From Massilia sp. Bi118 (GTDB taxonomy: Bacteria; Pseudomonadota; Gammaproteobacteria; Burkholderiales; Burkholderiaceae_D): a stretch of DNA of 64,000 bases. A model generated the notes under the pieces. It saw only the letters and a program-made list of their open reading frames with translations. It had not been told where the DNA came from and ran no database searches. Position 1 is the first letter of the stretch; the number at the start of each line of letters is the position of its first letter. Shown in pieces: positions 43,297-52,193 of the stretch. Both the position numbers and the translations under genes were made by a program. Location: contig NZ_CAKKMV010000003.1 of NCBI RefSeq assembly GCF_918697865.1, forward strand, positions 124,001-188,000, in the 5' to 3' direction.

Positions 43297-45954
43297 ATGC
43301 ACCGCAGCCTGCTCTCCACCGCCATCGCCCTCGCGTTCGCCACCCTTCCCGTTCAATACGCAACCGCGGCCCCGAAGCCGGCGGCAAGCCAGGAAGCGAC
43401 CACCCAGCTGCCGCGCGGCGTGATCCCCAGCCATTACGACATCGCGCTGACGCCCGACGCCGCCAGGGGACGCTTCGACGCCAAAGCCGTCATTACGCTC
43501 ACCGTCACCAAGGCCACCGATAGCGTCACGCTCAACGCGGCCGACCTGAGCTTCAAGGAAGTGACGATCGCGCCGGCCGCCGGCGGCGCCGCGCAGACGG
43601 CGAAGACCAGCATCGCCGCCGACGCCCAGACCGCCAGCTTCGCCTTCGACAAGCCGCTCGCACCCGGCCTGTACAAGCTGACGCTGGATTACAGCGGCGT
43701 GATCGGCACCCAGGCCGTCGGCCTGTTCTCGCTGGATTATCCCGGCGCGGACGGCAAGCAGCAGCGCGCCCTGTACACCCAATTTGAAAATTCAGACGCG
43801 CGCCGCATGATCCCGTCCTGGGACGAGCCGGCCTACAAGGCGACCTTCACGCTGGACGTCACGGTCCCTGCCGGCCAGATGGCGGTCAGTAACATGCCGG
43901 CCGCGCACACGGCCACGCTGCCGGACGGCCGTCAGAAGGTGAGCTTCGCGAAGTCGCCGAAGATGTCGACCTACCTGCTCTTCCTCGGTGTAGGCGACTT
44001 CGAGCGCGCCACCGCGAAGGAGCAAGGCACCGAGCTGGGCGTAGTGACGCGCCGCGGCGCCATCGACCAGGCGAAGTTCGCGCTCGACTCGTCGAAGGAC
44101 ATCCTGCGCGAGTACAACGACTACTTCGGCGTGCGCTACCCGCTGCCCAAGCTGGACAACATCGCCGGTCCAGGCCGCAGCCAGTTCTTCGGTGCGATGG
44201 AAAACTGGGGCGCCATCTTCACCTTCGAGTACGCGCTGCTGTTCGACCCGGCCAGCTCGACCCAGCACGACCGCCAGGGGATCTTCTCCACCGCGGCCCA
44301 CGAGATGGCGCACCAGTGGTTCGGCGACCTGGTCACGATGCGCTGGTGGGACGACCTGTGGCTGAACGAAGGCTTCGCCTCGTGGATGGAAAGCCGCATG
44401 ACCGAGCGCCTGCACCCGGAATGGAATACCCGCCTGGGCACCGTCGGCAGCCGCGACGGCGCCATGCAGCGCGACTCGGTCGCCACCACCCACCCGGTGG
44501 TGCAGCACATCGAGACCGTCGAGCAGGCCAACCAGGCCTTCGACGAGATCACCTACCAGAAGGGCGAAGCCGTCATCCACATGCTCGAAGCCTATGTGGG
44601 CGAGAACGCCTGGCGCAGCGGCGTGCGCAGCTACATGAAGGCCCACGCCTACGGCAATACCGTGTCCGACGACCTGTGGAAGCAGATCGAGAAGGCGGCG
44701 CGCAAGCCGGTGACCGCGATCGCCCACGACTTCACGCTGCAGCCTGGCGTGCCGCTGATCCGCGTCGGCGAGCCGGTTTGCCGCAACGGTTCGACCACCG
44801 TACCGCTGGTGCAGGGCGAGTTCTCGCGCGACCTGCCCGAGAAGAAGCCGCTGGCCTGGCGCGTGCCGGTGATCGCGCAAGTCGCCGGTAACGGCAAGCA
44901 GGCCTCGACCCTGGTCGCCGGCGGCAAGGGCAGCATCGTGCTGCCGGGCTGCGGCGCCGTGATCGTCAACGCCGGCCAGAGCGGCTATTACCGCACCCTC
45001 TACGCACCGAAGGAATTCGCCCAGCTGGCGCAGGCTTTCGCGACGCTGGCGCCGATCGACCAGCTTGGCCTGCTGTCGGACAGCTCGGCGCTGGGCCTGG
45101 CCGGCCTGCAGCCGGCATCGAGCGCGCTGGAACTGGTCAAGGCCACGCCGGTGGGCGCCGACCCGCAGGTCTGGAGCCGCATCGGCCACGTGTTCGAGGG
45201 CCTGCACTGGCGCTATGGGGACGACAAGGCGCGCCGCCAGCGCCTGGACGCCTTTGCGATCGGGCGCCTGGCGCCGGTGATGGCGCAGACCGGCTGGGAA
45301 GCCCGCAGCGGCGAGGCCCCGGCCATCGCCAACCTGCGCGAACAGCTGATCGACACCCTGAGCGAACTCGGTGACCCGACCGTGATCGCCGAGGCGCGCC
45401 GCCGCTACGCCGCGATGGACAAGGATGCGTCCGCGGTGCCGGGCCCGCTGCGCAAGACGGTGCTGGCGGTGGTCGCCCAGCACGCCGACGCCGCCACCTG
45501 GGACGGCCTGCACGCCCGCGCCCGCGCAGAGACGAATCCGCTGCTGCGCGACCGCCTGTACACCCTGCTCGCCATCGCCGAAGACAAGGCGCTGGCCCAG
45601 CGCGCCCTCGACATGGCGCTGACCGACGAACCGGGCCTGACCAACAGCGCCGCGATGATCTCGGCGGTGGCCCAGCGCTACCCGGACATGGCGCTCGACT
45701 TCGCGCTGGCGCATGTGGAGAAGATCAACCAGCGCGTCGACGCCAGCTCGCGCAGCCGCTACTTCGCGCGCCTGGCCATGGGTTCTTCGAATCCGGCGAC
45801 GATCGCCAAGTTGCAAGGCTACGGCCAGGCCAACCTGGCGCCGACCTCGCGCGGCGACGTCGATGCGGCGATCGCGGCGATCCAGGACCGCATCAAGACC
45901 AATGCGGCGCGGCTGCCTGAGATCGATGCGTGGCTGAAGCAGAACGGCGGCTGA
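43297..45954 (+). CDS. M1 family zinc aminopeptidase, secreted
   Basis: An 885-residue aminopeptidase of the PepN/ERAP type with a signal peptide (MHRSLLSTAIALAFATLP, cut near ATAA). The M1 exopeptidase motif GAMENWG and the zinc site HEMAHQWFGD (H335, H339), with the third ligand in NEGFAS 18 residues on, are intact. The C-terminal ERAP1-like helical domain extends to the end. ATG 43297 is chosen because the signal peptide starts there; the frame is open to 43270. It is probably periplasmic and releases amino acids from peptides. Its stop abuts the stop of the convergent glpD. Confidence 0.94.
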   Translation: MHRSLLSTAIALAFATLPVQYATAAPKPAASQEATTQLPRGVIPSHYDIALTPDAARGRFDAKAVITLTVTKATDSVTLNAADLSFKEVTIAPAAGGAAQTAKTSIAADAQTASFAFDKPLAPGLYKLTLDYSGVIGTQAVGLFSLDYPGADGKQQRALYTQFENSDARRMIPSWDEPAYKATFTLDVTVPAGQMAVSNMPAAHTATLPDGRQKVSFAKSPKMSTYLLFLGVGDFERATAKEQGTELGVVTRRGAIDQAKFALDSSKDILREYNDYFGVRYPLPKLDNIAGPGRSQFFGAMENWGAIFTFEYALLFDPASSTQHDRQGIFSTAAHEMAHQWFGDLVTMRWWDDLWLNEGFASWMESRMTERLHPEWNTRLGTVGSRDGAMQRDSVATTHPVVQHIETVEQANQAFDEITYQKGEAVIHMLEAYVGENAWRSGVRSYMKAHAYGNTVSDDLWKQIEKAARKPVTAIAHDFTLQPGVPLIRVGEPVCRNGSTTVPLVQGEFSRDLPEKKPLAWRVPVIAQVAGNGKQASTLVAGGKGSIVLPGCGAVIVNAGQSGYYRTLYAPKEFAQLAQAFATLAPIDQLGLLSDSSALGLAGLQPASSALELVKATPVGADPQVWSRIGHVFEGLHWRYGDDKARRQRLDAFAIGRLAPVMAQTGWEARSGEAPAIANLREQLIDTLSELGDPTVIAEARRRYAAMDKDASAVPGPLRKTVLAVVAQHADAATWDGLHARARAETNPLLRDRLYTLLAIAEDKALAQRALDMALTDEPGLTNSAAMISAVAQRYPDMALDFALAHVEKINQRVDASSRSRYFARLAMGSSNPATIAKLQGYGQANLAPTSRGDVDAAIAAIQDRIKTNAARLPEIDAWLKQNGG

Positions 45955-47559
45955 TCAATCAATCGCTCGCATGAAGGCGGCCGGTGCGGAAGTCCCGCGC
46001 CGTGCCGCCCACGCCGCCAGCCACGCCTCCAGCCGGCGCGCGGCATCCGGCCGCCGCGCCGGCGATACGAAGAGTCCCAGCTTGGTGCGGCGCCACAGGA
46101 TGTCCTCCGCCGTGTGCGCCCACTCGTGCCTGGCCAGCCAGTCGGCCTCGATCTCGAACAGGCCCGGCACGATCTCTTCGCCCAGGTCCGCGCGGCTGCG
46201 GTAATGGCCCAGCATCGCGCCCAGCCGGCTGCCGTAGGCGCGTGCGTAGCGGGCCACCAGCGCGGGCGGCAGCGCGGCGTACTGCTGCTGGCGGGTGCGG
46301 GTCCAGGCCTCGAAATCGCGCACCGCGCGGGCGCTGGGCTGGCGTCCGAACAGGTCGCCGCCGGGCAGGCAGGCCTGGTCGGTCCAGCCGGGCACGCGCC
46401 GTCCCAGCGCGGGCGCGATCCAGTCCACGGCCTGCTCGGCCAGCTTGCGGAAGGTCGTCACCTTGCCGCCGAAGACCGACAATAGCGGCGCGCCGTTGCG
46501 GTCGGTCTCCAGGCGGTAGTCGCGGCTAGTGCTCGATGCGCTGCCACCCTCCTCGCCGATCAGCGGACGCACGCCGGCATAGCTCCACACCAGGTCCTCG
46601 GGCCCGATGCGCCGGGTGAAGGCGCGGTTGACGGCATCGCACAGGTAATCGACTTCCGCATCGCCGATCGCGACCCGGTCGAGGTCGCCCTGGTAGTCGA
46701 CGTCGGTGGTGCCGACCAGGGTGAACTGCCCCTCGTAGGGAATCGCGAACACGATGCGGCCGTCCGGCTGCTGCAGGATATAGGCGCTGTCGTGGGTGAA
46801 CAGGCGCGGCACCACGATGTGGCTGCCCTTCACCAGGCGCAGCGCGCGAGCCCCCGTCCTGCCCGCCGCCAGGCCGAGGAAGCTGGCGGCCCAGGGACCG
46901 GCCGCGTTCACCACGCAGCGCGCCTGCACCCGCAGTTCCTCGCCGGCGCCCTGCAGGGTGGCGGTCCAGCGCTGGGCCTCGCGCTCCAGTTGCGTGCAGC
47001 GCGTGCGCGTCAGGATGGTGGCGCCGCGCTCGCGGGCGTCGATGGCGGCCAACACCACCAGCCGGGCATCGTCGACCCATGCGTCGGAATAAGCGAAGGC
47101 GCGCCTGAACTGCGGCTGCAGCGGCGCGCCGGCCGGGTGCTCCTGCAGCGACAGCGCCTCGGAGCCGGGCAGGAAATCGCGGCGCGCCAGGTGATCGTAG
47201 AGGAAGAGGCCGGCGCGGATCATCCAGGCCGGCCGCATGCCGGCGCCGGGAGCAATCGGCATCACGAAGCGCAGCGGGCGAATGATATGCGGGCCGCTCT
47301 TCAGCAGCACTTCGCGCTCGGCCAGGGCCTTGCGCACCAGGCCGAAGTGATATTGCTCGAGGTAGCGCAGGCCGCCGTGTATCAGCTTGCTCGACGCCGA
47401 GGAGGTGTGCTGGGCCAGGTCGTCCTTTTCGCAGAGCACCACGCGCAGCCCGCGACCGCTGGCGTCGCGCGCGATGCCGGCGCCGTTGATGCCGCCGCCC
47501 ACCACCAGTACGTCGCAATCGATGCGCCGGCCAGCCCTACCTCTTGCATGCTCGCTCAT
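45955..47559 (-). CDS. glpD: Aerobic glycerol-3-phosphate dehydrogenase
   Basis: A 534-residue FAD enzyme of the inner-membrane face that oxidises glycerol-3-phosphate to dihydroxyacetone phosphate and reduces quinone. The FAD motif is DVLVVGGGINGAGIARDASG (about residues 15-34), followed by EKDDLAQHTSSASSKLIHGG. VGTTDVDYQGD, WSYAGVRPLI and FGGKVTTFRKLAEQAVD are family signatures. ATG 47559 lies 4 bases after GGGAGG; ATG 47571 is an alternative. No glpF, glpK or glpR gene is adjacent. Confidence 0.94.
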   Translation of the reverse strand: MSEHARGRAGRRIDCDVLVVGGGINGAGIARDASGRGLRVVLCEKDDLAQHTSSASSKLIHGGLRYLEQYHFGLVRKALAEREVLLKSGPHIIRPLRFVMPIAPGAGMRPAWMIRAGLFLYDHLARRDFLPGSEALSLQEHPAGAPLQPQFRRAFAYSDAWVDDARLVVLAAIDARERGATILTRTRCTQLEREAQRWTATLQGAGEELRVQARCVVNAAGPWAASFLGLAAGRTGARALRLVKGSHIVVPRLFTHDSAYILQQPDGRIVFAIPYEGQFTLVGTTDVDYQGDLDRVAIGDAEVDYLCDAVNRAFTRRIGPEDLVWSYAGVRPLIGEEGGSASSTSRDYRLETDRNGAPLLSVFGGKVTTFRKLAEQAVDWIAPALGRRVPGWTDQACLPGGDLFGRQPSARAVRDFEAWTRTRQQQYAALPPALVARYARAYGSRLGAMLGHYRSRADLGEEIVPGLFEIEADWLARHEWAHTAEDILWRRTKLGLFVSPARRPDAARRLEAWLAAWAARRGTSAPAAFMRAID

Positions 47560-47642
47560 CCCGCCTCCCATGTCCGCGCAGCGTTCAAGTGTAGTGTCTG
47601 CCGGGCGGCAGGTGTTCGTCCATATCAATGTAAAATTCCCGC

Positions 47643-48278
47643 ATGACGATACGCGCCTGGGTTCGCATGCCTTCCGGCAAGCGCCTTGACCTGCTCAATC
47701 CTACCCCTTTCGACTGGGACGACGCCGACCTGGCCCTGGGCCTGGCCCGCACCTACCGCTGGGGCGGGCACTCGGCCTGGCCGCTGCCGCTGTCCGTGGC
47801 CCAGCATTCGATCTGCGTGATGCTGCTGCGCCGCGCCGCTTCCCCAACGCCGCTGGCGCCCGTGGTCGAATTGCGCGAACTGCTGCACGACGCCGAGGAA
47901 GGCTTGCTCGGCTTCGACGCCGTCTCTCCTTTGAAGCCCTTCCTGGGGGAAGGGTTCAAGGAATTGACCCAGCGCCTGGAACAGATGGTCTTCCTGCGCT
48001 ACGGCCTTCCGGCCTGGAGTCCCACCGAACACGCAAAGCACAAGCAGGCCGACCGCCTGGCGGCCGCCAGCGAAGCCGTGCACGTGGTCGGCTGGAAGGT
48101 GGAGGAAGTGCGCAATACCCTGCGTATCCGCGCCGCCGTGCTGGAAGAGGATCCGCTGGCCGAGCGCTACCGCTGCCGGCCCTGGGAGCCCTGGCCGCCG
48201 GTGATCGCGGCCGAGCGCTTCCTGATCGAGCTCGATCATTTGAAGCAGCGCATCGAGGCGGGAGAGGGTCATGGCTGA
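47643..48278 (+). CDS. HD-domain phosphohydrolase (YfbR-like)
   Basis: A 211-residue protein with the metal-binding pattern of HD hydrolases: a first His in SVAQHSICV (H55), the HD pair in LLHDAEEGLLG (H82-D83) and a late Asp in KQADRLAAA. The sequence LGFDAVSPLK after the HD pair matches the 'D-x-x-x-P-x-K' loop of the 5'-nucleotidase-like YfbR group. The likely substrate is a nucleotide or nucleotide derivative. The stop overlaps the start of the Sir2 gene by 8 bp. Confidence 0.8.
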   Translation: MTIRAWVRMPSGKRLDLLNPTPFDWDDADLALGLARTYRWGGHSAWPLPLSVAQHSICVMLLRRAASPTPLAPVVELRELLHDAEEGLLGFDAVSPLKPFLGEGFKELTQRLEQMVFLRYGLPAWSPTEHAKHKQADRLAAASEAVHVVGWKVEEVRNTLRIRAAVLEEDPLAERYRCRPWEPWPPVIAAERFLIELDHLKQRIEAGEGHG

Positions 48279-49101
48279 CATTGGCCTGGACGCTGCGATC
48301 GGGCGCGCCGCCCGCCTGCTCAGGGATGCCGACGCGCTCCTGATCGGCGCCGGCGCCGGCATCGGCGTCGATTCCGGCCTGCCCGACTTCCGCGGCGACC
48401 ACGGTTTCTGGCGCGCCTACCCGCCGCTGGCGAAGCTCGGCATCCGCTTCGTCGAGATCGCGAATCCGCACAGCTTTGCGCGGCATCCGGAACTGGCCTG
48501 GGGTTTTTATGGTCACCGGCTGGCCTTGTACCGGGATACCGTGCCGCACGAAGGTTTTACGATCCTGCGCGAGCTGGGCGCGCGCCGGCTTCATGGCGCC
48601 TTCGTCTTCACCAGCAATGTCGACGGCCAGTTCCAGCGCGCAGGTTTCAGCGATGCACAGCTGGTCGAATGCCACGGCTCGATTCACCACCTGCAATGCA
48701 GCCGGCCCTGCGGCGATGCCATCTGGCCCGCCGACGCTGTCCAGCCGCGGATCGACCCCGCCGGCTGCCTGATGCGCCCGCCCCTGCCTGCCTGCCCTCG
48801 CTGCGGCGCCCTGGCGCGGCCGAACGTGCTGATGTTCAACGACGGCAGTTGGCTGGAGGCGCGCACCGAGGCCCAGTACGGCTGTTTCGATACCTGGCTC
48901 AGGCAAGTGGAGAAGCTGGTGGTGATCGAACTCGGCGCCGGCACCAACGTGCCTTCGGTGCGGAGGATGTGCGAAAGCCTGGGCGCACCGCTGATCAGGA
49001 TCAATCCACGCGAGCCGGAAGTGCCATCGGCGCGCGATATCGGCTTCCCTGCCGGCGCACTGGACACGCTGCGCCGCCTGCGCGATCACTTGCCTCAATG
49101 A
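48271..49101 (+). CDS. Sir2-family NAD-dependent deacylase
   Basis: A 276-residue sirtuin that would remove acyl groups from lysine using NAD, or use NAD in another way. The NAD-binding motif is GAGAGIGVDSGLPDFRG (26-42). The TQNID motif is TSNVDGQF (N116, D118), the catalytic His is in ECHGSIHH (H135), and four zinc cysteines appear (C143, C147, C175, C178). The usual FGE after the zinc ribbon reads FND here, so this is a divergent branch. Its start lies inside the end of the HD gene, and the two share a promoter. Confidence 0.9.
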   Translation: MADIGLDAAIGRAARLLRDADALLIGAGAGIGVDSGLPDFRGDHGFWRAYPPLAKLGIRFVEIANPHSFARHPELAWGFYGHRLALYRDTVPHEGFTILRELGARRLHGAFVFTSNVDGQFQRAGFSDAQLVECHGSIHHLQCSRPCGDAIWPADAVQPRIDPAGCLMRPPLPACPRCGALARPNVLMFNDGSWLEARTEAQYGCFDTWLRQVEKLVVIELGAGTNVPSVRRMCESLGAPLIRINPREPEVPSARDIGFPAGALDTLRRLRDHLPQ

Positions 49102-49483
49102 AAGAATTTTTCACCTTGACCCGCAAGCTGAAATTTTCTTTCACGCAGAAATAACGCGGAGTCCATGGCCATCCAGAACAATTGGCCTTACGAAAATGCT
49201 AAGACCTTTCTCAAGATCAGCGCCTAAATCCTTGATTCCTCAGCCTTTATTTTCATATCCACAGGAAATGTGGATAACTGTGTGGACAAGCGCCTCTTGA
49301 CAAGCCGGGAGCGCAGTATTGGTGCGGGTTTCAACAAATTGCCCGTTCAACAGGCAAATTTTAAGCCTATACAAATCAAGGACTTACACGCGCCTTAGTT
49401 TTGTGCAGGATATGGCTATGAGGCAAATTCCTACACGTGTAGGACACGGGGGATAACTCGTTTGGACTAGCCTCATTTCAGCC
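49102..49483. other. 382-bp intergenic region between the Sir2 and helicase genes
   Basis: No protein gene is visible. The first 45 bp hold an imperfect hairpin (TGAAAGAA near 49099 pairing with TTCTTTCA near 49137) that may end the HD-Sir2 transcript. The middle holds the DnaA-box element described at 49256. The last part is AT-rich, with the short palindrome CTACACGTGTAG near 49431. Confidence 0.6.
49256..49365 (+). repeat. Diverged intergenic element with DnaA-box-like sites, copy A
   Basis: Opens with the inverted pair TATCCACA-N5-TGTGGATA (49256-49276). This includes one exact DnaA box, TGTGGATAA (49269-49277), and a one-mismatch box TGTGGACAA follows (49281-49289). Then come TTGACA (49297-49302), GCCGG, ATTGGTGCGG, TTTCAACAA and TTGCCC. 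Copy B at 51663 repeats the same blocks in the same order and orientation on the other side of the helicase gene. Confidence 0.7.
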
Positions 49484-51577
49484 TTATTTCCATGCGTTTC
49501 TTGCCCTGTCTCTCACCAGCATTCTCACCTCGGTCGGCATCGGCTTGCGGCTGTGCGGCGTTTCCGCGTTCACCCAGCTGCATTCCTCGAAATGCTTGAG
49601 CATGGCCGGGCTGATGAAACGGGTGCGCTGGGCATACACGTGGCGATCGCCCATCTGCGCCTGCTGCTTGATGAAGAAGCGGTTCGGCAGCACCAGGTGC
49701 AGTTGCTCCCTGGCGCGCGTCATCGCCACGTAGAGCAGGCGCCGCTCTTCCTCGATGTCGTCGGCGCTGCCGGTCGCCATGTCGGAGGGGATGCAGCCGT
49801 CGATCACGTTCAGCACGTGCACGGCCTTCCACTCCTGCCCCTTGGCCGAATGGATAGTCGACAGGATCAGGTAGTCCTCGTCCAGCAGCGGCGGACCGGC
49901 GCGGTCGCTGGTCGCGTCGGGCGGGTCCAGCGTCAGCTCGGTCAGGAAACTCTCGCGCGAGCCGTAGCCGCCGGCCAGTTGCACCAGCTGTTCCAGGTCG
50001 GCCGCGCGCACCGGCGCGTCGTCGTACAGGCGTTCCAGGTGCGGCAGGTACCAGTTCTTCACCAGCTCGATGTCCATCGGCCAGCGCAGCCCCGGCGCGC
50101 GCAGGGTGCGGAACAGCGCCACGAAGGGCTCCCAGTCGCCTTGCGCGCGCGCCGGCGCCTCGAAGGCTTCCACGGCGGCGGTCGGCTCGGCGGCCTCGCT
50201 CACCGCATCCAGCAGGCGCGCCGCGGTGGCCGGGCCGATGCCGGGGATCAGCTGGGCGACGCGGAAGCCGGCCAGGCGCCCGCTCGGGTTCTGGGCAAAG
50301 CGCAGCACCGCCAGGATGTCCTTGATATGCGCCGCCTCCAGGAACTTCAGGCCGCCGAACTTCACGAAGGGGATGTTCCGGCGCACCAGTTCCAGCTCCA
50401 GCGCCGCGCTGTGGCTGGCGGCGCGGAACAGCACCGCCTGCTGGGTCAGCTTCGTGCCGCTTTCCCTTTGCGCCAGCACCTGGTTGCAGACCCAGCGCGC
50501 CTGCTCGGCCTCGTCCGGGATCAGCACCAGCTGCGGCTTTGCCGTCGATGCCTTATCGGTCCACAGCGTCTTCGCATGCCGTTCCAGCGCCGCCGCGATC
50601 ACCGCGTTCGACGCGTCCAGGATGGGCTGGGTCGAGCGGTAATTGCGATCCAGCGTGATCACGCGCGCCGGCTGCGAGAAAGCCTGCGGAAAATCGAGGA
50701 TGTTGCGCACCGTCGCGCCGCGGAAGGAATAAATGCTTTGCGCGTCGTCACCGGCCACCATCACGCCCCGCCCGTCCGGCTTCATGCCCTGGATGATGGC
50801 GGCCTGCAGGCGGTTGGTGTCCTGATATTCGTCGACCAGCACGTGGTCGAACAGCGCACCCAGCTCCAGCCCCAGCTCCGGGTCGGCCGCCATCTCGGAC
50901 CAGAACAGCAGCAGGTCGTCGTAATCGAGCACGTTCTGTTCCTGCTTGGCGTCGACATAGGCGCCGAACAGGCGTTTCAGTTCCTCTTCCCACTCGCTGC
51001 ACCAGGGGAAGGTCGACTGCAGCACCTCGCCGAGGCTGTCGCGGCTGTTCACGACGCGCGAATAGATCGCCAGACAAGTTCCTTTTAACGGAAACCGCTT
51101 CTGGCCGCCGGTAAGGCCGATGTCCTGGCGCACCATGCCCATCAGGTCTTCGGAATCGCTGCGGTCGTGGATGGTGAAGGAGGCTTCCAGCCCGATCCGG
51201 CCCGCGTACTCGCGCAACAGGCGCGCGCCGATGGCGTGGAAGGTGCCGGCCCAGGGCAGCGCGGCCACGGCCTGCGCGGAGGTGCCGAAGATGCGCTGCA
51301 AAACGCCGCCGGCGCGCTGCACCATCTCGTTGGCGGCGCGCCGCGAAAACGTCAATAATAGAATGCGCTGCGGGTCGGCGCCTGACTGGATCAGGCGCGC
51401 AACGCGGTGTGCCAGCGTATTGGTCTTGCCCGAACCGGCGCCGGCGACCACCAGCAAGGGCCGCGATCCCGCGGCGCCGACGTCATGCTCGACCGCCGCG
51501 CGCTGTTCGGGATTCAGGGACGCATAGGGGTCCGCGAGCGCGGGCTCGGCAAGGCTGGGGTCGGCGGTATCGGGCAT
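49484..51577 (-). CDS. UvrD/Rep-type ATP-dependent DNA helicase
   Basis: A 697-residue superfamily 1A 3'-5' helicase. Walker A is VVAGAGSGKTNTLAHRVA (about residues 43-60), motif Ia LLLTFSRRAANEM, Walker B LVDEYQDTN, motif III GDDAQSIYSFRGA, motif IV RNYRST, motif V STIHSAKGQEW and motif VI LYVAMTRARE. It is similar in size to UvrD/PcrA but has a shorter C-terminus. A LexA-like box lies 28-43 bp upstream of the start, so SOS induction is likely. Diverged copies of a DnaA-box element flank the gene. Confidence 0.94.
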   Translation of the reverse strand: MPDTADPSLAEPALADPYASLNPEQRAAVEHDVGAAGSRPLLVVAGAGSGKTNTLAHRVARLIQSGADPQRILLLTFSRRAANEMVQRAGGVLQRIFGTSAQAVAALPWAGTFHAIGARLLREYAGRIGLEASFTIHDRSDSEDLMGMVRQDIGLTGGQKRFPLKGTCLAIYSRVVNSRDSLGEVLQSTFPWCSEWEEELKRLFGAYVDAKQEQNVLDYDDLLLFWSEMAADPELGLELGALFDHVLVDEYQDTNRLQAAIIQGMKPDGRGVMVAGDDAQSIYSFRGATVRNILDFPQAFSQPARVITLDRNYRSTQPILDASNAVIAAALERHAKTLWTDKASTAKPQLVLIPDEAEQARWVCNQVLAQRESGTKLTQQAVLFRAASHSAALELELVRRNIPFVKFGGLKFLEAAHIKDILAVLRFAQNPSGRLAGFRVAQLIPGIGPATAARLLDAVSEAAEPTAAVEAFEAPARAQGDWEPFVALFRTLRAPGLRWPMDIELVKNWYLPHLERLYDDAPVRAADLEQLVQLAGGYGSRESFLTELTLDPPDATSDRAGPPLLDEDYLILSTIHSAKGQEWKAVHVLNVIDGCIPSDMATGSADDIEEERRLLYVAMTRAREQLHLVLPNRFFIKQQAQMGDRHVYAQRTRFISPAMLKHFEECSWVNAETPHSRKPMPTEVRMLVRDRARNAWK

Positions 51578-51604
51578 GGGACGACAGTTCTGTTGATGAC
51601 AGAA

Positions 51605-51620
51605 CTGTACATTTATCCAG
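51605..51620. promoter_or_regulatory. Candidate LexA box of the helicase gene
   Basis: CTGTACATTTATCCAG fits CTGT-N8-ACAG with one mismatch (CCAG for ACAG). The LexA box of E. coli uvrD, as I recall it, also ends in CCAG. The site lies 28-43 bp upstream of the helicase ATG. A separate 10-bp inverted repeat (51584-51608) overlaps its left edge. Confidence 0.55.
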
Positions 51621-51662
51621 TAGACTTAAGCAAGCCAAATATGCCGCGAAGGCTTGTACAGA

Positions 51663-51772
51663 TATCCACAAAAACTGTGGACAAGCATGTGGAAAAACAC
51701 CCCCTTGACATGCCGGAAGCAAGGATTGATGCGGCTTTCAACAAGTTGCCCATTGCACGTGCAGCTTTTGAA
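51663..51772 (+). repeat. Diverged intergenic element with DnaA-box-like sites, copy B
   Basis: Same block order as copy A: TATCCACA (51663-51670), TGTGGACAA (51676-51684), TGTGGAAAA (51688-51696), TTGACA (51715-51720), GCCGG, ATTGATGCGG, TTTCAACAA, TTGCCC, then a GCA-TTTT block. Identity to copy A is highest over the GCCGG-to-TTGCCC core, with small indels elsewhere. Confidence 0.7.
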
Positions 51773-51879
51773 GACCACAAAATCAATGGTTTACGAAGTC
51801 AAGAGGCGCACAATTCAAATATTTTTGCAAGATGTGCGCAGGAAACTTTTGTGCATAACCATATGCGCCTGGTAAAGGC

Positions 51880-52068
51880 TCAGGCAGCAATTGCACGGCG
51901 GCGTTCCGGCTCGCCCAATACCCGTTCAATTACTGAAGAAGCAATGTCTTGCGAGCGCAGGAATTCGACGGCGGACACGGTGCCGGCGCGTTCTTGCAGC
52001 TTGATGCCGGCATTGACGATCTCGCGGCGGTGCAGGTCCTGACGCTGGCTGCTACGAATTTGGTCCAT
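51880..52068 (-). CDS. Small conserved protein of unknown function
   Basis: A 62-residue soluble, basic protein. It starts at ATG 52068 behind a good ribosome-binding site (GGGAGGACCG). The content is mainly helical (RREIVNAGIKLQERAGTVSA, VEFLRSQDIASSVIERVLGE). It has the look of small conserved proteins of Burkholderiales with no assigned role. The EFLRSQDIASSVIERVL segment could be an HTH-like or dimerising helix pair, which is a guess. It diverges from the zinc-finger-like small gene. Confidence 0.7.
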   Translation of the reverse strand: MDQIRSSQRQDLHRREIVNAGIKLQERAGTVSAVEFLRSQDIASSVIERVLGEPERRRAIAA

Positions 52069-52193
52069 CGGTCCTCCCGATCTGTGATCGCGGCCGCTTG
52101 CCGCCAATGCAGTATCGCACACGTGAGCGCGTGCGCCGCCTCCGCGCCGCCCGGCCTAGAATGGTCGCGTCATCCACCACCAGCGAGGCCCCC

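Larger units (their letters stand above)
51578..51879. other. 302-bp intergenic region upstream of the helicase
   Basis: Holds a 10-bp inverted repeat ACAGTTCTGT-N5-ACAGAACTGT (51584-51608), the LexA-like box (51605-51620) and copy B of the DnaA-box element (51663-51772). An open frame crosses it on the plus strand, but it has no ribosome-binding site or recognisable protein and runs through the repeat. I see no real gene. Confidence 0.6.

Noticed and set aside
49256..49483. Chromosome origin at the DnaA boxes
   Set aside because: Only one exact box, no dnaA, dnaN, gyrB, parAB or rpmH nearby, and no long AT-rich unwinding region.
51407..52042. Plus-strand open frame across the helicase promoter
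   Set aside because: It runs through the LexA-like box and the DnaA-box element, lacks a ribosome-binding site and has no recognisable protein.
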